64,000 nucleotides of DNA from Lepidostoma basale (GCA_022606425.2 JAHDVF020000010.1:744001-808000); one strand, 5' to 3'; counted from the first letter of the stretch, positions 13,501-28,500 are shown. Notes: generated from the letters alone by a model not told the origin. Program-made: numbers and translations.

Positions 13501-16500
13501 GTACGATGCACTCTCACCGGGAGGAGAAGGGAGGGGGGGGGGGGGCAGGAGAGATTCCCGCTTCTGGCGTGAGTCACGAGCTAAAATAGGCCATAAGATG
13601 GCCGCATCTCCCGGCGTGGCTTGCGCTGGGCACGCGGTACTTACTCTCGAGCCACCACCCGTGGCCCGTCAATCTCCGAACACACTCGACATTCTGACGG
13701 GATTCCTGCACAAATATGTACAAGAATCCCAACTAACTAACTAACTAACCATCACGCCGTCTCCACGAATTTTGAATTGAGAACGACATCTGCGAAAATC
13801 AAGGGAAACACACACGATCAAATTAATCATACAAAACTAACTAACCATCACGCCGTCCCATAGATGGGGTAGCCAGAAATAATGAACCACTACACTATCA
13901 TTTCCTGACATACTTCTTTCGCTTCCTCAACATTCATATCGTGTCATGTTAGTTAGAAAGTTTCAATGCTGGGATTGGTTTGCGGCAATTTCTTCTATTC
14001 TTCTCTTTCATTCTTCCGTCTTCCTCAGGTCCTCCAGGTACTCTCGGCGTGGGCGTCCCCTAGAGTTTGTCCCCTCGGTCATACCCTCCATTATGGCATG
14101 CAAGAGACCTTCTTGACGTATTACATGGCCGATCCATCTTGCACGCCTTTCGGACAAGGTCCTGAGCAGGTGCCTTCCTCCTTCGATTCCTTGAAGAACT
14201 TCCTCATTCGTGATGTGGTCTCTCCAGGAAATTCCTAATAGTCTTCTATAGGACCACATCTCAAAAGCCTCTAGTCTCCGCTTATCTCTTTCGGATAGGC
14301 ACCATGTCTCGCAGCCGTACATCAAGATACTCCATACATAGGTCTTGATGAGGAGTATTCTCAGTTTTAGTCTATATTATTTGATTATATTATTTTCGAC
14401 CTTTTATTAAATGCAAGCCTAGCCTGATGTATACGGCTGTCGACCTCGCTCTTAGACCGACCGTCCCATGTTATTTTGCTCCCGAGGTAGACAAACTCCT
14501 TGGTGTTCTTTAGTAGAACTCCTGACATCACTACTCTCATCTGATGTTGCGTTCGGCCTACAGTCAGCAGCTTTGTTTTGTCTTTATTTATCTTCATGTT
14601 GTAGCTATCTTGAAGAATGCCTTGCAAAGTTGCTAAGGCCTCCTGCAGTTCCTCCTCACTTTGTGTCATGTACTGACTTTGATTTCTCCGACTTTTTACC
14701 TACGTGGTCGACATTATACAGGGTGCGACAGCATAACTTCTTTTTTTTCAAAACTTTCTGTCACGGGATGGCTGTTTTGAGGGAACACTTCCCAGGGCGC
14801 CTCATCTCAATTAGGGGCGATTTGGAGTGGCGTTAATGATTCAATGAAAAAATATCGTTTCATTGAATCATTATTTCAAATGAAATTCCATCAAGAGATT
14901 TCGGTAAAATCATTAATTTATCTCAAAAAACAAGACGCCGAATCAAAGTTGCTGACATCACGGATCGTACAGCTAAATTGAAGGGGTTGGACATATAGAA
15001 AGACAGGGCAGTATCCGATAGACATCGAGAATACTTGCCATGGATAAAGGAAAGGAGTGAGGGCAAAATATGGACTGACGAAAACTAACCATCACGCCGT
15101 CTCCCCGAAGGGGTAGGCAGAAAGAATGAACTGCCACACATTTATTTCCGGACATATTTCTCTCGCTTCCTCAACATTCATACATCGTGTCACGCACGCG
15201 TGTCGATTTCTCTGACTCGTCACGTGGCCGACGTTCAATATTTGATTTATTTTATCGTGCCACGTTTTCCTCGGTCTTCCGATTATATTTCTAGTTCTGT
15301 TTACATCGTTAACAAATACTTTTTTTACCATTCTTTCTTCATTCATTATTTCCATATGTCTAAACCATCTTAATGATCCTTTCATTATTTTGTTCATAAC
15401 ACCATCATTCGCACCGCATTCACTTCTTATATTTTCATTCGTCACTCTCACATTTCTATTGCATTTATTCTACTTTCATCCTTCTTTTGCCAGTTCCATG
15501 TTCCGCTTCCATACTTAAGGGTCGGTAGAAGAACACCATTGTGCACTGCCATTCTAGCATTTTTGGATAGGTTTTTGTTTGCGATGACAACTTTAAGTGC
15601 ACCATTCACTTTGTTGCCTGCCCCAACACTTGTAAAAATACTACCTAAATAGGCGAACTAATTCACGCTAATGTTGCAGACTGTCATGATTTCTTCTTTT
15701 TCAAAAATCATTACCTTGGACTTATTAACATTAATCATCAGATCATTTCGCACGCATACCTCATACATACAATTCACCAGGACTTGTAGTTCATGCTCGT
15801 TGTCTGCAAGGAGGACAGCGTCATCCGCATACAAGAGACAGCTTACTGATTTTGGCACCTACATCCAACCCTGACTGACGACCTTGCCAAAATACCTGGG
15901 ACGACTAGTATGCGGAAGGGACAAGACAGAGACGAGTGGAGGAAAATGGAAAAGGCCTATATCTAGCAGTGGAGGAGAGAAGGCTGAAGAAGAAGATCTA
16001 AAAATTATATTGATAATATGTATGCAGCCAGTGCAATTATCGCCCACGATAGAAGAATGATTCATGCGCTAGAACTCGGCAATGTAACGAGTAAAATCAC
16101 ACAACTGATATACATAATATATAACACTGGAGCATAGGTTCCCAATGGGGGCGGTATCGCCCCCCAGTAGGCGCTGGAGATTTCCATGGGGTCGATAGCG
16201 GATTCAGAGGTAAATAGGGGCGTTGAGACAGTCAAGTCAGCTGTGGCGTATCCGTTTTAATAAATTACAATTATATAGAATACCGAACGATGAAATAAGA
16301 AAGAAAAGTAAGGCAGATGACTGCATCATGAATAAAATTAAAAAAGGATCCCTGAGATGGTTTGGACATATGGAACGAATGGATGAGAGTAGAATGGTTA
16401 AAAAGTTGTACACAAGCAGCGTGAGTGGGAAAAGAAGCCGAGGACCGAGGAAAACATGGCATGACCAAATCAATCAATTACTAAAATGCGGCCACATTCG

Positions 16501-19500
16501 TAGTCGGAATAATCGTCGTGCGTGCATGGTACGATGTATGAATGTAGAGGAAGCCCGAGAGGTATGCTAGGACAGGCCATTGTGGCGATCCATTCTCTCT
16601 GCCTACCCCTCCGGAGAAATGGCGTGATGGTTATTTAGTTAGTTAGTTACTTTGAAAAATACTATTTTCATTAATTAAAATTTAAGAACTAACTAACTAC
16701 CTAACCATCACACCGTCTCCCCGGAGGGGTAGGCAGAAAGAATAGAACGCCACATTGTTCTGTCCTGACATACTTCTCTCGATTCCTCTACATTCACGCA
16801 CGTCGATTTCTCCGACTCCTTACGTGACCGACATTTAATATTTGATTGACCAAAGCAAATATGGTAGTGCACAATGGGGTTCTAGTGCCGACCCTTATGT
16901 ATGAGAGTGAAGCTTTGAGTTCGTAGAAGGATGAAAGTAGGATCAATGCCCTAGAATTGAGGTCACTAAGAAGAATGTGCGTTAAAACAATGTATTATAG
17001 AATACCTGTAAGGTGGATGAATTCGTCCTAAATACGATTAAGAAAGGGTCACTAAGATGGTTTGGGCATATGGAACGAATGAATGAGAGAGGAATGGTTA
17101 AAAATATATATACAAGTTGTGTGAAAGGAAAAATAAGTCGAGGAAGGCCAAGAAAGACATGGCATGATCAAATTAATCAATTACTGAAAGGTGGCATTGT
17201 TCGTAGTAGGGATAATCGACGAATGTAGGTGTTACAGTGTGTGAATGTAGAAGAAGCGCGAGAGTTATGCCAGGATATAATAATGTGGCGATATATCCTC
17301 TCTGCCTACCCCTTCGGGGAAATGGCGTACTGGTTAGTTAGTTATAAATGTAAACATTTCTGAATCTTTCAATTCAATCAGTCTCAAACTTTGTGATTAT
17401 AAAATGGCAAGACGTCAAGGTGCCTCGGGGTGTGGTGTTATTATAACACCAGGCGCCACTGGAAACGACAAAAAGTCAGCAAAACCCTACACCACAATGG
17501 CGAGAAAGAGAGCACTCTTGAGCGTCACCTCTGCGATATGTAAAGCTTTCTTGCCATTTATACTATGTCCCTTTTGCCAAAGACAGCACAGACTGTTTTA
17601 TTTGCTACGCTGCAGAACCAACCAATGGTTATGCCTGTGGGTAGATCAATCTCATTGCTTAATCGGATCGCCTCGGAGGTCGACATATTTCGTGATAGTG
17701 TGAGTTGCCTCAGGGATGCAAAATCAATGTTGTGATTGTTATCTCTGATGCGCAGTATTTGTATTTTTTTGAAATGTTATTTTGAAAAATAATTCATATT
17801 ATGTAATTGTGAGGTTGCAGACGACTTGGATTGAAGCATCTGTAATGTTTAATGAATGACTATATATGGATAATGTAAAACCGATATTTTATTGGTACTA
17901 TTACGGGAGAGGGGGGCAATGAAATAAAAATCTTAAAAAGGGGGGTGATTGTTCAGAAAAGATTGGGAACCTGTGCATTAGAGCATCATGGTAACAAAGT
18001 GAGGAGAGTACGATTCATAATACGATGATTAATTACAATACAAACTGATATTACAGTGCATGTGACGTTACTCACGACCTCTTTGATAATGTGTTAACCT
18101 TTAGACGCCCAGTGGTCCCATACGGGACCGCGGAAAGGTGTCGTTCAATGCCCAACGGTCCCGTACGGGACCGGTGATTATGGTGCATTTCGCTATCGGA
18201 TTACACTGATTTATGACAATAGTATTCAAAATAGGAATATAAGCTTACGTAAATAAAAGCGACTTTAGGGATATGTGTTGTATTTTATTACGGTCCCCCT
18301 AATAAAACGCACAATCTACACCACTCTCACTTTTTCGTCATCTTCTGAACTGGACTGTTGTAATCACATTGCTGTTGTTAATGTTTAAAAAATTATATAT
18401 TTGTTTAAATGTTTATATTCTTTAACTTTAATGTGTAATTATATAAAATGTGAAAAATTACAAATAAAGCTTTGTAAATTATAAACAATATTTTATTTTG
18501 ATAATGATTTTTATTTTACCTAAATATGATGACAAATTTCAGAGATATATTCGCGCGAATATTTTACAAAAAATGCTTGGGCAGTGGGCTACCTTTATTG
18601 CACGCGGCGCACGGGCGTTTAAAGGTTAAGCATAGCCCTCGGCCGTTGCTGATTATATTATAATATGGCAGGAAAAACAAGGTAAATTAACCTTCAGTAT
18701 TGAGGTCATGGCTTCATCACATGTTGAGAATAAATAATACGTTAAAAAATATACAAATGATAGTTGATTTGCATTCGAACGAAATGTAAAATACAAATTC
18801 TTAATACAAGTGAAATGTACAAGAGTGGAGACAGCGCACAGGATGATTTTTTAAATGAAAAAGTCTTACTCCAAGGATTTGAATCAATGACATTAGAATT
18901 TATTTTTACAAACTTCAATATGCGCAGAAAATAGCTCATTATTATGAAGAAGGAATCTGGTCGTGTCCAGACATGAACCCAAATCCCCTGGATCAGGAGT
19001 CAAGCGTTCTGTCCTTTAGACCTAGACCACCACCCGGTTCGTAGTGTAGGACGTCCCCCTGCCCGCTGGAGCGATGATACGAGTATTATAAGGATTGCTG
19101 GACTTGGATGAGTAGGGAGCAATGACGTATTTAAGAAGAGACCTACGTTCAGCAATGGACGACAAATGAATGATAAGAATAATAACGTCGATGGCCTTCG
19201 TGGCAGAGTGGCAAGGACTATGAATGCCACACCAAAGGTTCCGGGTTCGATTAACGGCGATGGTAATGTGATTCTCACACTGTCTTTGGCCTGGTGTAAA
19301 ATTCACGTGACAATAAAATGGTGATAGATTGGCTACCCATCACATGTCATGGAATCAATATAATAGCTAAAATAAATTGTAGAGAGTAATTGGGTTCAAA
19401 CGATCTGTTGTAAAAAAAATAAGTACAAAGGTTTAGTTTTTAGCTTAAAATGCAGTAATTAATGCATTTTTATTTTAATCATGCGATCGAGTGACAAAGG

Positions 19501-22500
19501 TCCGAAGTGGAAACAACCGACTGCTTTTCCACAGCATGAGGCTTGAGTTGGATGCAGTGATATTATTTTTTCTCGACGTTAACCGTCAAAATAGAGATTT
19601 TGGCAAGAGAAAAGTAAACGCTGCTCGAGACAAACAATTACTTTTTTCTCTCGACCAGCTGTTCTCAAAGTATGCTCAGCGGAGCTCTGTGGCTCCGCGA
19701 CAAGCAGCATAATAAATCTAGAATAGTTAAATTTTTTGTATGATTCATAATGAACATAAAACCAGGTTGTTTATTTTAGGGCTCCGTAAAATATTAAGTG
19801 TTTCAAAAGGGTTCTGTTGCCAAAAAGTTTGAGAGCCGCTGCTCTAGACAAATGCAGTAAAAAAGGATAATTACAAATGTGTAATTTTAGTTTTTTTATA
19901 TCTCCAACAAGACCAAGATGAGACTGGTTCAAATCCTTGTTTTCTCCATAATCCTTTATGGTTGCGAGTCTTGGACTATGCGAACATCAGAGAGGTCCAA
20001 AATTGATGCTTTCGAGATGTGGTACTGGCGACGAATGCTGCGTATACCCTGGACGCCAAGAATAACAAACCAGTCAATCATTGACCAGCTGGGTATCGAG
20101 GCAAGACTCTCGCGGATGTGCTCACAGAGAGTGCTGAAATATTTTGGACACATAGCCCGGAGAGATCAGGACAATCTTGAAAAGCTCATCATCATTGGCA
20201 AAGTGGAGGGAAGGCGACCACAGGGACGACCACCGAGCCGCTGGTCCGATCAAATCAGGGATCTGACTGGTCTCTCATTAGCTGCAGCCTGGAGACTGAC
20301 GGGTGACAGGAGCGCATGGCGTGCCATGGTCAATGGTTTATAGGATGGACACGACCCTCAATCATGAGGAATACGAATGAGAAGAAGATAATTTTAGTGA
20401 AAAATATAACGCGATCTTTACAGGACTCAAGAATAATAATAATAATAATAATAAAAACAAAACGGTGAGAGTATGAGAAAATTTAATTTCAAGTCACTCG
20501 ATCTGCAATCATAAAAATAAATGACGATCGTGTCAAGATATATAAAATCGAGGTTAAAGCAATAGTCGGTTATTATTGCTGAAGGCTAAATATTGTTTTG
20601 CACGTATGATCAAATATTTGTTCATCTTGAAGTCTCCATTTATTTTTATCATTCACTTTTTAAACGCTTTCCATCGATAAAAACAAATTTAAAAAAATTG
20701 AAGCCGGCGATCGCTTCGACTGCATACCACCAATGCACCGATTTGTTGATGACCAGAAACTGTCGATGAAATTGGTACCGAGAGGAGGTAATGTTTGAGA
20801 GAACCGAAACATTACTAAGTAAAATATTCATTGTTACTGTTTTTACAGTTTCGTATGTGTTACCGTTAATTATAATATATTTGATTGAGTCATAAAGTAA
20901 CTAACCATCACGCAGATTCCTCGAAGGGGTAGGCAGAAATAATGGACTGTCACACTTTAACTGATGCGGCACTCCATCCTTCCCTTTTCGCCCCGCGGGA
21001 GACGCGGTGTGATGGGTTGCGAACCTCATCGCCACCAATAGGCATCTCCCGCGCACACTTCGATCGTCCAACATTGATTAAATTATTGTTTATTTAAATA
21101 TTAATTAAAATGAAAAGATAAAAAAGATCCAATAATGAGTCATGTTGTATATCTACGTAATATTAGGTCCTTACATATGAAATTGGCGTTTTGCCGTACT
21201 GGCAACTTTGATCTCAAATATCTTCTCTTTGGTTAGGAATTACAAATTCAAATTTATACAGCTATTTACTCAAGTATTTGTGTTTCGAAAATTATTATTC
21301 ATTTGTTTTTTCCTCAATTGTTTTTTTTTTGCGTCACTCAGTTTACAAAATGGAAAACTTGAAATATCGCGTTATTTACGAGTACGAGTTCCACCGTGGC
21401 ACCAGTGCTGCAGAAACGGCTCGAAGGATTAATGATGTGTATGGCGACGGTGCCGCAAAAAAAAACACAGTGCGTTTTTGGTTCCAACGTTTTCGTTCTG
21501 GAAATTTCGACCTGCAGAACAAGCCCGTGGACGGCCGGAGACCAAAGTTGATAATGAAGAATTGAAGGCTATTGTGGAAGCGGATCCATCGCAAACCACG
21601 TCCGAGTTAGCTGCAGGCTGCGGTGTTAGTGATAAAACTGTTTTAATCCACTTGAAGCAAATTGGGAAGGTGAAAAAGCTTGAAAGGTGGGTACCTCACG
21701 AATTGAGTGAAGCAAATCAACAAACGCGCGTTGACTGCTGCGTTGCATTACTCAACCGGCACAATAATGAAGGGATTTTGAATCGAATCATTACCTGTGA
21801 TGAAAAGTGGATCCTGTATGATAATCGGAAGCGCTCATCGCAATGGCTGAACCCTGCCGAACCAGCCAAACCATGCCCCAAGCAAAAATTGACTCCAAAA
21901 AAGTTACTTGTGAGCGTTTGGTGGACTAGTGCTGGTGTCGTTCACTACAGCTTTCTTAAATCTGGCCAGACGATTACGGCAGATGTCTATTGTCAGCAAC
22001 TGCAAACCATGATGGAAAAGCTAGCTGCTAAACAACCGAGGCTGGTTAATCGCTCTAGGCCACTGCTGCTTCATGATAACGCTAGACCACACACTGCACA
22101 ACAGACGGCTACCAAATTAGAAGAGCTTCAATTGGAATGTCTAAGACATCCACCGTACTCTCCGGACCTTGCCCCAACAGATTACTATTTTTTCGAAATT
22201 TGGATAACTTCTTGCAAGGGAAAAAATTCAACTCCGATGGGGCAGTCCAAACCGACTTCAAAGATTTTATTGATTCCCGTCCGAATGGTTTTTTAGTAAA
22301 GGGATCGATGAACTACCTATGAGATGGCAAAAGTGCATAGATAGCAGTGGTACATACTTTGATTAAATAAATATATTATATTTAAAAAAAATCAACTTTA
22401 TGTTCCTCCCATACAAAACGCCAATTTCATATGTAAGGACCTAATATTTGTATTTAAAAAAATACTGCCAGAACCAAGAGCCTCATTCAAACTAACGAAA

Positions 22501-25500
22501 TAAAGATTCTCAAAAACATTGTTGTGATAGAATACGAAACACACATATGTAAAATCGAGGATATTGCAAGATGTGGACAACAGGGAAGAAGGCTCTGGAA
22601 TTAACGTGCGACCAGAATGGCACCACCAAATGGACGATTTAACTCAATGATGACCTCCAAAGGGATGGAAGGACATCTGGGAGCCACTTCTCAAGAAGGA
22701 ATCTGACGCAGAGAGTAACAGGTCAAATGGCCTAAACCAAAAAGATATATAACTAAATCGTCAGCAAGTATTGAAATGTTTTAAGAACAAAGCGTAAATA
22801 GATTCTCGCGTGATCGAGTGCAATGTAACGGACCAGTTAGAACTCGAGCTGCGCCTGCAGCCGTCGGACGCTGGAGGTCTGCGCAGAAGAACAGTGAAAA
22901 GATGGCGCTCGCCTTCGGCCGTGTCTCGGTGTGAAACAATGCCAATAAGCCGAGAGAGATTTCACGGTTCTGCGTTAATCTTACGTGTCCGGCGCCCAGA
23001 TAACCTGTCTAGATCTGACGTACACTTATTAATACAACGTTACACAAAAGGTCGCCCCTGTGGATTGGATGTACGGGTTTATTTTGAAATGAGAGATAGC
23101 GAAGACACGACTGATTGCCGCCGCTAACATGGCGCGGCGAAGGTTATCGAAATATTTCGTGTAGAAGCTCGTCTATTCTAGGCGTATTCGTTGGATGCTG
23201 TGTACTCCAGAGTACATAATGGAGTTGCATGGGCCGGAGCGTATATTAAATATAGCTCGGATCGGCGTGAAACTACAGCGTCTACATACAATTGAGGGTA
23301 TTACTTGCAAACCCAGTAACCTCCAAAAATTTTTTTTTTCCAACTTTGAATGGTAGATTATTAATAAAGTATTTTTTTTATATTGTGTGGAAATGTTAGG
23401 ATCATAACTAGCTTAATTTCAAGTAAAATAAGACTTGAAACTTGATGTATCTTGCAAAATCAGTAAAAAAAATGGTCTGGTGTAGAATTCACGTTACAAG
23501 CGATAGATTGGCTACCTATCACATGTCACGAGAATCAATATAATAGCTAAAAAAATAAATGTATACAGTAATTGGGTCCAAACGACCTGTTGTGTACATA
23601 ATAAAAAAAAAAAAAAAAAAATCCACTTGCCGCCATCTTGATTTTGCAATAGCAGTCCCCGATTGACAATAGCAGTCCCCGATTGACAATAGCAGTCCCC
23701 GATTGACAATAGCAGTCCCCGATTGACAATAGCAGTCCCTGATTGACAATAGCAGTCCCCGATTCAAACAATTATTGTTGTGTTAAAATACTTTTTAAAA
23801 TAGTAAATTCAATAATAAATAAATGTCCGTCAGAATTTTCGGAGATTACCAGTAACATGCACTAGACTTGGTCCCCTATGGGGGGAAAGAGAAAGCGAGG
23901 TAGACCTAGAGCCACCTGGAGAAGAACCCTGCAGGACGAGGTTAAAGTGGCAGGCCTCACTTGGGATGATGTTAGGCATCAGGCATGCGATAGAGTCGGG
24001 TGGAGAAGGTTCCTTGAGACCCTATGCACCACGGAGGTGTGACAGGACAAAAAGAAGACGAAGAAGACCAGTAACATTATTTTCTCTGATGTTATAATCA
24101 AAGTAGGTAAATTCCAAAGTTATGTGCTGCAAGCCCGGTAACCTCCAAATGTATTGATCAAAGTCAGCAAAATCCAAACTATAATTCAATTTATCTCAGT
24201 TTTACTCTTGTTTTTAATATACTTTTTTTGGTGATCCTCGTTTTCTCCATTAATTAAACACTTACAAGCCATAAACACATTATATCTGATATTCAAAAAA
24301 AAAAAATCTTAATTTTTCTCAAAATAAAAATTTGTGGATAATCAAATGATTTTACTGAAATCTCTTGATGGAAGTTCATTTTAAATAATAATTAAATAAA
24401 ACGATGTTTTTTAACCACTTCCACTTTTGTCTTTATTTAGACAGCGACCGGTTTCGCCAGGCTCGCTGGCATCGACAGACTGGTGACACTATTGTAAACT
24501 TAGTCCTTTATATACAAGTAGTTACTTGGTCAGGGGTATTGTAGTTCTTAATGACCAACTACTGTTTGTTCACTCCCTGTTGCTATACCCAACATAAATA
24601 AATAAAAAATATTCCTGGAATCGATTACTGCCCAAAATGTGTTTTTGCTTGATTCCAGACCCTTTATAGCAGCTATATGGATGAGGAAAACCGAATAAGG
24701 CGATGCCAACCTTACGGACCAAGAACTATAACATATAATATTTAAATTCAGTAATAATAAAAACAAAATTACCATTTTTTTTCAAACATTATATATGAAT
24801 ATGTAAGCGATAATAAAATTTAAAATCCATTGTATTAAATACGAACCTCCAAGAATACCTGTAATACCAATATTTAAATTCAGAAAAATTTATATAAATA
24901 TTTGAAGATTATTTTTGTATAGAATCATGTTTACCACCCCTGATCTGTATGTATATAAAGGACTAAGTTTACAATAGTGTCACCAGTCTGTCGATTCCAG
25001 CGAGCCTGGCGAAACCGGTCGCTGTCTAAATAAAGACAAAAGTGGAAGTGGTTAAAAAACATCGTTTTATTTAATTATTAATTAAAAATTTGTGGAGGTT
25101 ACTGACTTTGCAAGTAGTGCCCTCAATTATAATAAAAAGACGTTAATGTACAAGTAACGTCCAGAAACCGTCAGAAGTCAATAAAAGTGCGGGTAATGTT
25201 TACATTATCCGGCATCGCCCGCACGAAAGTAGGACATTTAGATATTAAATGGTTTGCGCTCAAATTAATGGAACGTCTTTCATCTCATTTAGCTCCAGTG
25301 ACTTTATTTCAGGAATTTTCCGCCTTCCGAATAATCGGCGGCAATGAATATTTAAAATAGAGAGGGAGCATAGAGGGACTCCCACCGCGCATCCTAAGCT
25401 GTTGTAGGACCCAGCGGCGCCCTTTCGTAAGCTCGCTCATGCAATCTCTAGGGCCGTCCCTCGTCTATGCGGGAGGTAATTAGGAGGGACTCTATGTCAT

Positions 25501-28500
25501 ATTTAATCTACATCACCCTCTATGTTCCACTCTCACACGAAACAAAATACATCCTTAACCCTTAATGGACGTAAGTCACCCCTGACGTGACAATAGAACT
25601 TTGTCGCTGCGGTCATATGGCACATGTAAGGTGACATGATGAATCATGTTGTCTGTGGAATCTGCGGAATATTACCAATGCGATTAACATACATACAGTG
25701 CCTTTTTAAAATTAAATATTGATAGAAAGAAAAATATGCAAAAAAGCTAGCGTCCGATAGGGGTAAAGGCGTTAATAAAAAGAAAGTGCACAATGGTGTT
25801 CTTCTACCGACCCTTATGTATGGAAGCGAAGCATGCAACCGGCAAAAGAAGGATGGAAGTAGAATAAATGCAGTAGAAATGAGATCTCTTAGACGAATGT
25901 GTGGATACTCTGTGTATGATAGAGTGTCGAATGAAAATATAAGAAGTGAATGCGGTGCGAATGATGGTGTCATGAACAAAATAATGAAAGGATCATTAAG
26001 ATGGTTTGGAGATATGGGAAGAATGAATGAAGAAAGAATATTAAAAAATATATATGTTAACGATGTAAATGGAACCAGAAATAGAGGAAGACCGAGGAAA
26101 ACGTGGCACGATCAAATAAATCAAATATTGAATGTCGGCCATGTGAGGAGTCAGAGAAATCGACGCGCGTGGATGACACGATGTATGAATGTTGAGGAAG
26201 CGAGAGAAATATGTCAGGAAAGAAAAGTATGGCAGTCTATTCTTACTGCCTACCCCTTCGGGGAGACGGCGTGATGGTTAGTTAGTTAGTTAGAAAAAAA
26301 ATATGCAAAAAAGCTAGCGTCTGATAAGGGTAAAGGCAGAAACATACTATTAACACGCAACGCCACCCGATGAAACGTGATGCGTGTTGAGTCGAATCAA
26401 ATTGTATTGTTTTCTATGAACAGAATCACACTACGAACACTTAACGCGACGCCATGCGCGCACACGCCACCCGATCCAGACGAGCTAGATCGACGTGTTG
26501 CCGGTGGTGGGAGTAAACACGCCACGTCGCGTGTTAAGGCAGAAACATACTATTAACACGCGACGTGGCGTGTTTACTCCCACCATCGGCAACACGTCGA
26601 TCTAACTCGTCTGGATCGGGTGGCGTGTGCGCGCATGGCGTCGCGTCGGGTGTTCATAGTGTGATTCTGTCCATAGAAAACAATACAATTTGATTCGACT
26701 CAACACGCATCACGTGGCATCGGGTGGCGTGGCGTGTTAATAGTATGTTTCTGCCTTAAAGGCGTTAATAAAAAGAAAGCGTATTTTCCAAATAATAAAG
26801 CGGAGACACGATGCGACACATTAGAATTAATCCCGTAGGCCCGCGAGTGATTCACGCCGCGTGGACGCGTACAATCGCAGCATCGATTAAAAGAAAATAG
26901 GCACACACGACCATCTGAAAATAAACAAAGGTTGGAACAAGCGGATCCTCGGGAGGGGCGGGAGGGGGGTGGGACACGAGTGTTGGTGAGGTTCCCAGCG
27001 CCAGATTCGCACTTCTGGGAATAGGGAAAATCACATTAATCCGGACCGGGACGCGGCGCTAGCTGATGAATCACTCGGCCGCTCCCCCCCGACCCGCGCC
27101 GCGCCGCACCCCACCGGCGAGCGCCGCACATGCCCCCGGAGCGACACCGGACTGTTTATGAAACTCGCTTAATTAATGATGTTTATTATTTTGGAAATTG
27201 CAATGTAAAACAACATTTCGCGAGCGCGACCGGCGGATCGGACATTTAACAAGAGCTTCCGTTCGCACGCGGAGCGAGCGTTTGCGAACAGAAGCGATAC
27301 GAGCATAAAACGAACGTTTTCCTAGAGGATCATCAGAGATGTGCAATTTAACCCTTACCACTACAAAGTCGAGTGTGGCTCAAAGTTGTATTTCTTACAT
27401 CAATTCGACATAGTAAATTTTCGACTAATTTTATTTCGAGCTAGACTTAAAGTTATACGATGCAATTTTTAAAATTAACAAAAACGAGGAGAGAAATATC
27501 GCCTGCTGCATCTGATTTTGAAGGCAAAAGTAGAGGGCCGCAGGGAGAAGGCGGATCTCTTGGCTGCGAAATGTGAGGGAATGGACGGGAATCGAAACTG
27601 TGGAGGAGCTATTCCGGACAGTGCAGAATAGGGAAGAGTTTACCAGAGTAATTGCCAACGTCGGGGGGACCTGATAGGACACTTTAAGAAAAGAGAAAAT
27701 AAATAAATATAATTACTTCATTAATACGAATGAAAACGTCTGTTTTCTAGAAGTTTTATTATAATTGATTGAAATGACAATGATGAAAAACATATTTTTT
27801 TTTTTCTTGTATACAACAGGTCGTTTAAGCCCAATTACTGTATACACATTATTTTTATCTATTATATTGATGATTCTCATGACATGTGATTGGTAGCCAA
27901 TCTACCGCCATTTAATTGTCACGTGAATTCTACACCAGACCAAAGACAGTGTGACAATCACACTGCCGTCGCCAGGAATATAACCCGGGACCTTCGGTAT
28001 GGAAGTCAGAGCTCTTACCACTCTACCACGAAGTCGACATTATTAAACGAAGGTATTTATTGAACAATGGTGTAAAACTATACATTAAATAATAAATACG
28101 AATGAAAACGTCTGTTTTCTTATATTTTATGGTAATGACATGTATTGCCTTGGTGAGACAAATGTCAATTTAAAGATAATCAATAGTCAATTTCGAAGAT
28201 GTTTGATAATCAATCAATGAAATCAGTTTATTAACCGAAAAGACATTACAAACAGCATAAATGTTTAAGGATTCTATTGAGTACAGGTAAAATATTATAT
28301 ACATTCAACATAATAGCAGGAACTCATTAGAGATGGTTCAACATTAGGAAGACAAGATGCTTTCTAAAGTCGATAGTATTTGTCCACTGAACGTGCTTTC
28401 ACTAATATGAAATGATTAGACGTTTGATCCCGTAGACCACCAGCATTTTTTCATATAGGCTGTTTATACTATCTATGTTTATAACGGGAAAATTAAACCG

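Larger units (their letters stand above)
16133..17975. mobile_element. hAT-type element with nested LINE insertions
   Basis: Left end cataggttcccaatgggggc and right end gattgggaacctgtg are inverted repeats; 8-bp flanks CACTGGAG and CATTAGAG match at six of eight. The interior holds three RTE fragments (16250, 16684, 16855) and a 99-codon frame at 17404-17703 that I do not recognise. Confidence 0.6.
23289..25131. mobile_element. TIR-bounded nested element
   Basis: attgagggtattacttgcaa and agtaacctccaaaaattttt at the left match, as complement, ggaggttactgactttgcaa and gccctcaat at 25088-25131. A third partial end (gcaagcccggtaacctcc) lies at 24130. Inside are a SINE piece, a minisatellite, a LINE remnant and a Penelope-like repeat. 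Superfamily not assigned. Confidence 0.5.

Noticed and set aside
17404..17703. Independent gene of 99 codons
   Set aside because: Lies inside a hAT-type element and has no recognisable domain; could be decayed transposon code.
23647..23766. CRISPR array
   Set aside because: Units are head-to-tail without spacers, in eukaryotic DNA, beside a SINE tail.
26940..27330. Third alternative TAK1 first exon
   Set aside because: GC-rich but no ATG with a phase-1 donor on the minus strand.
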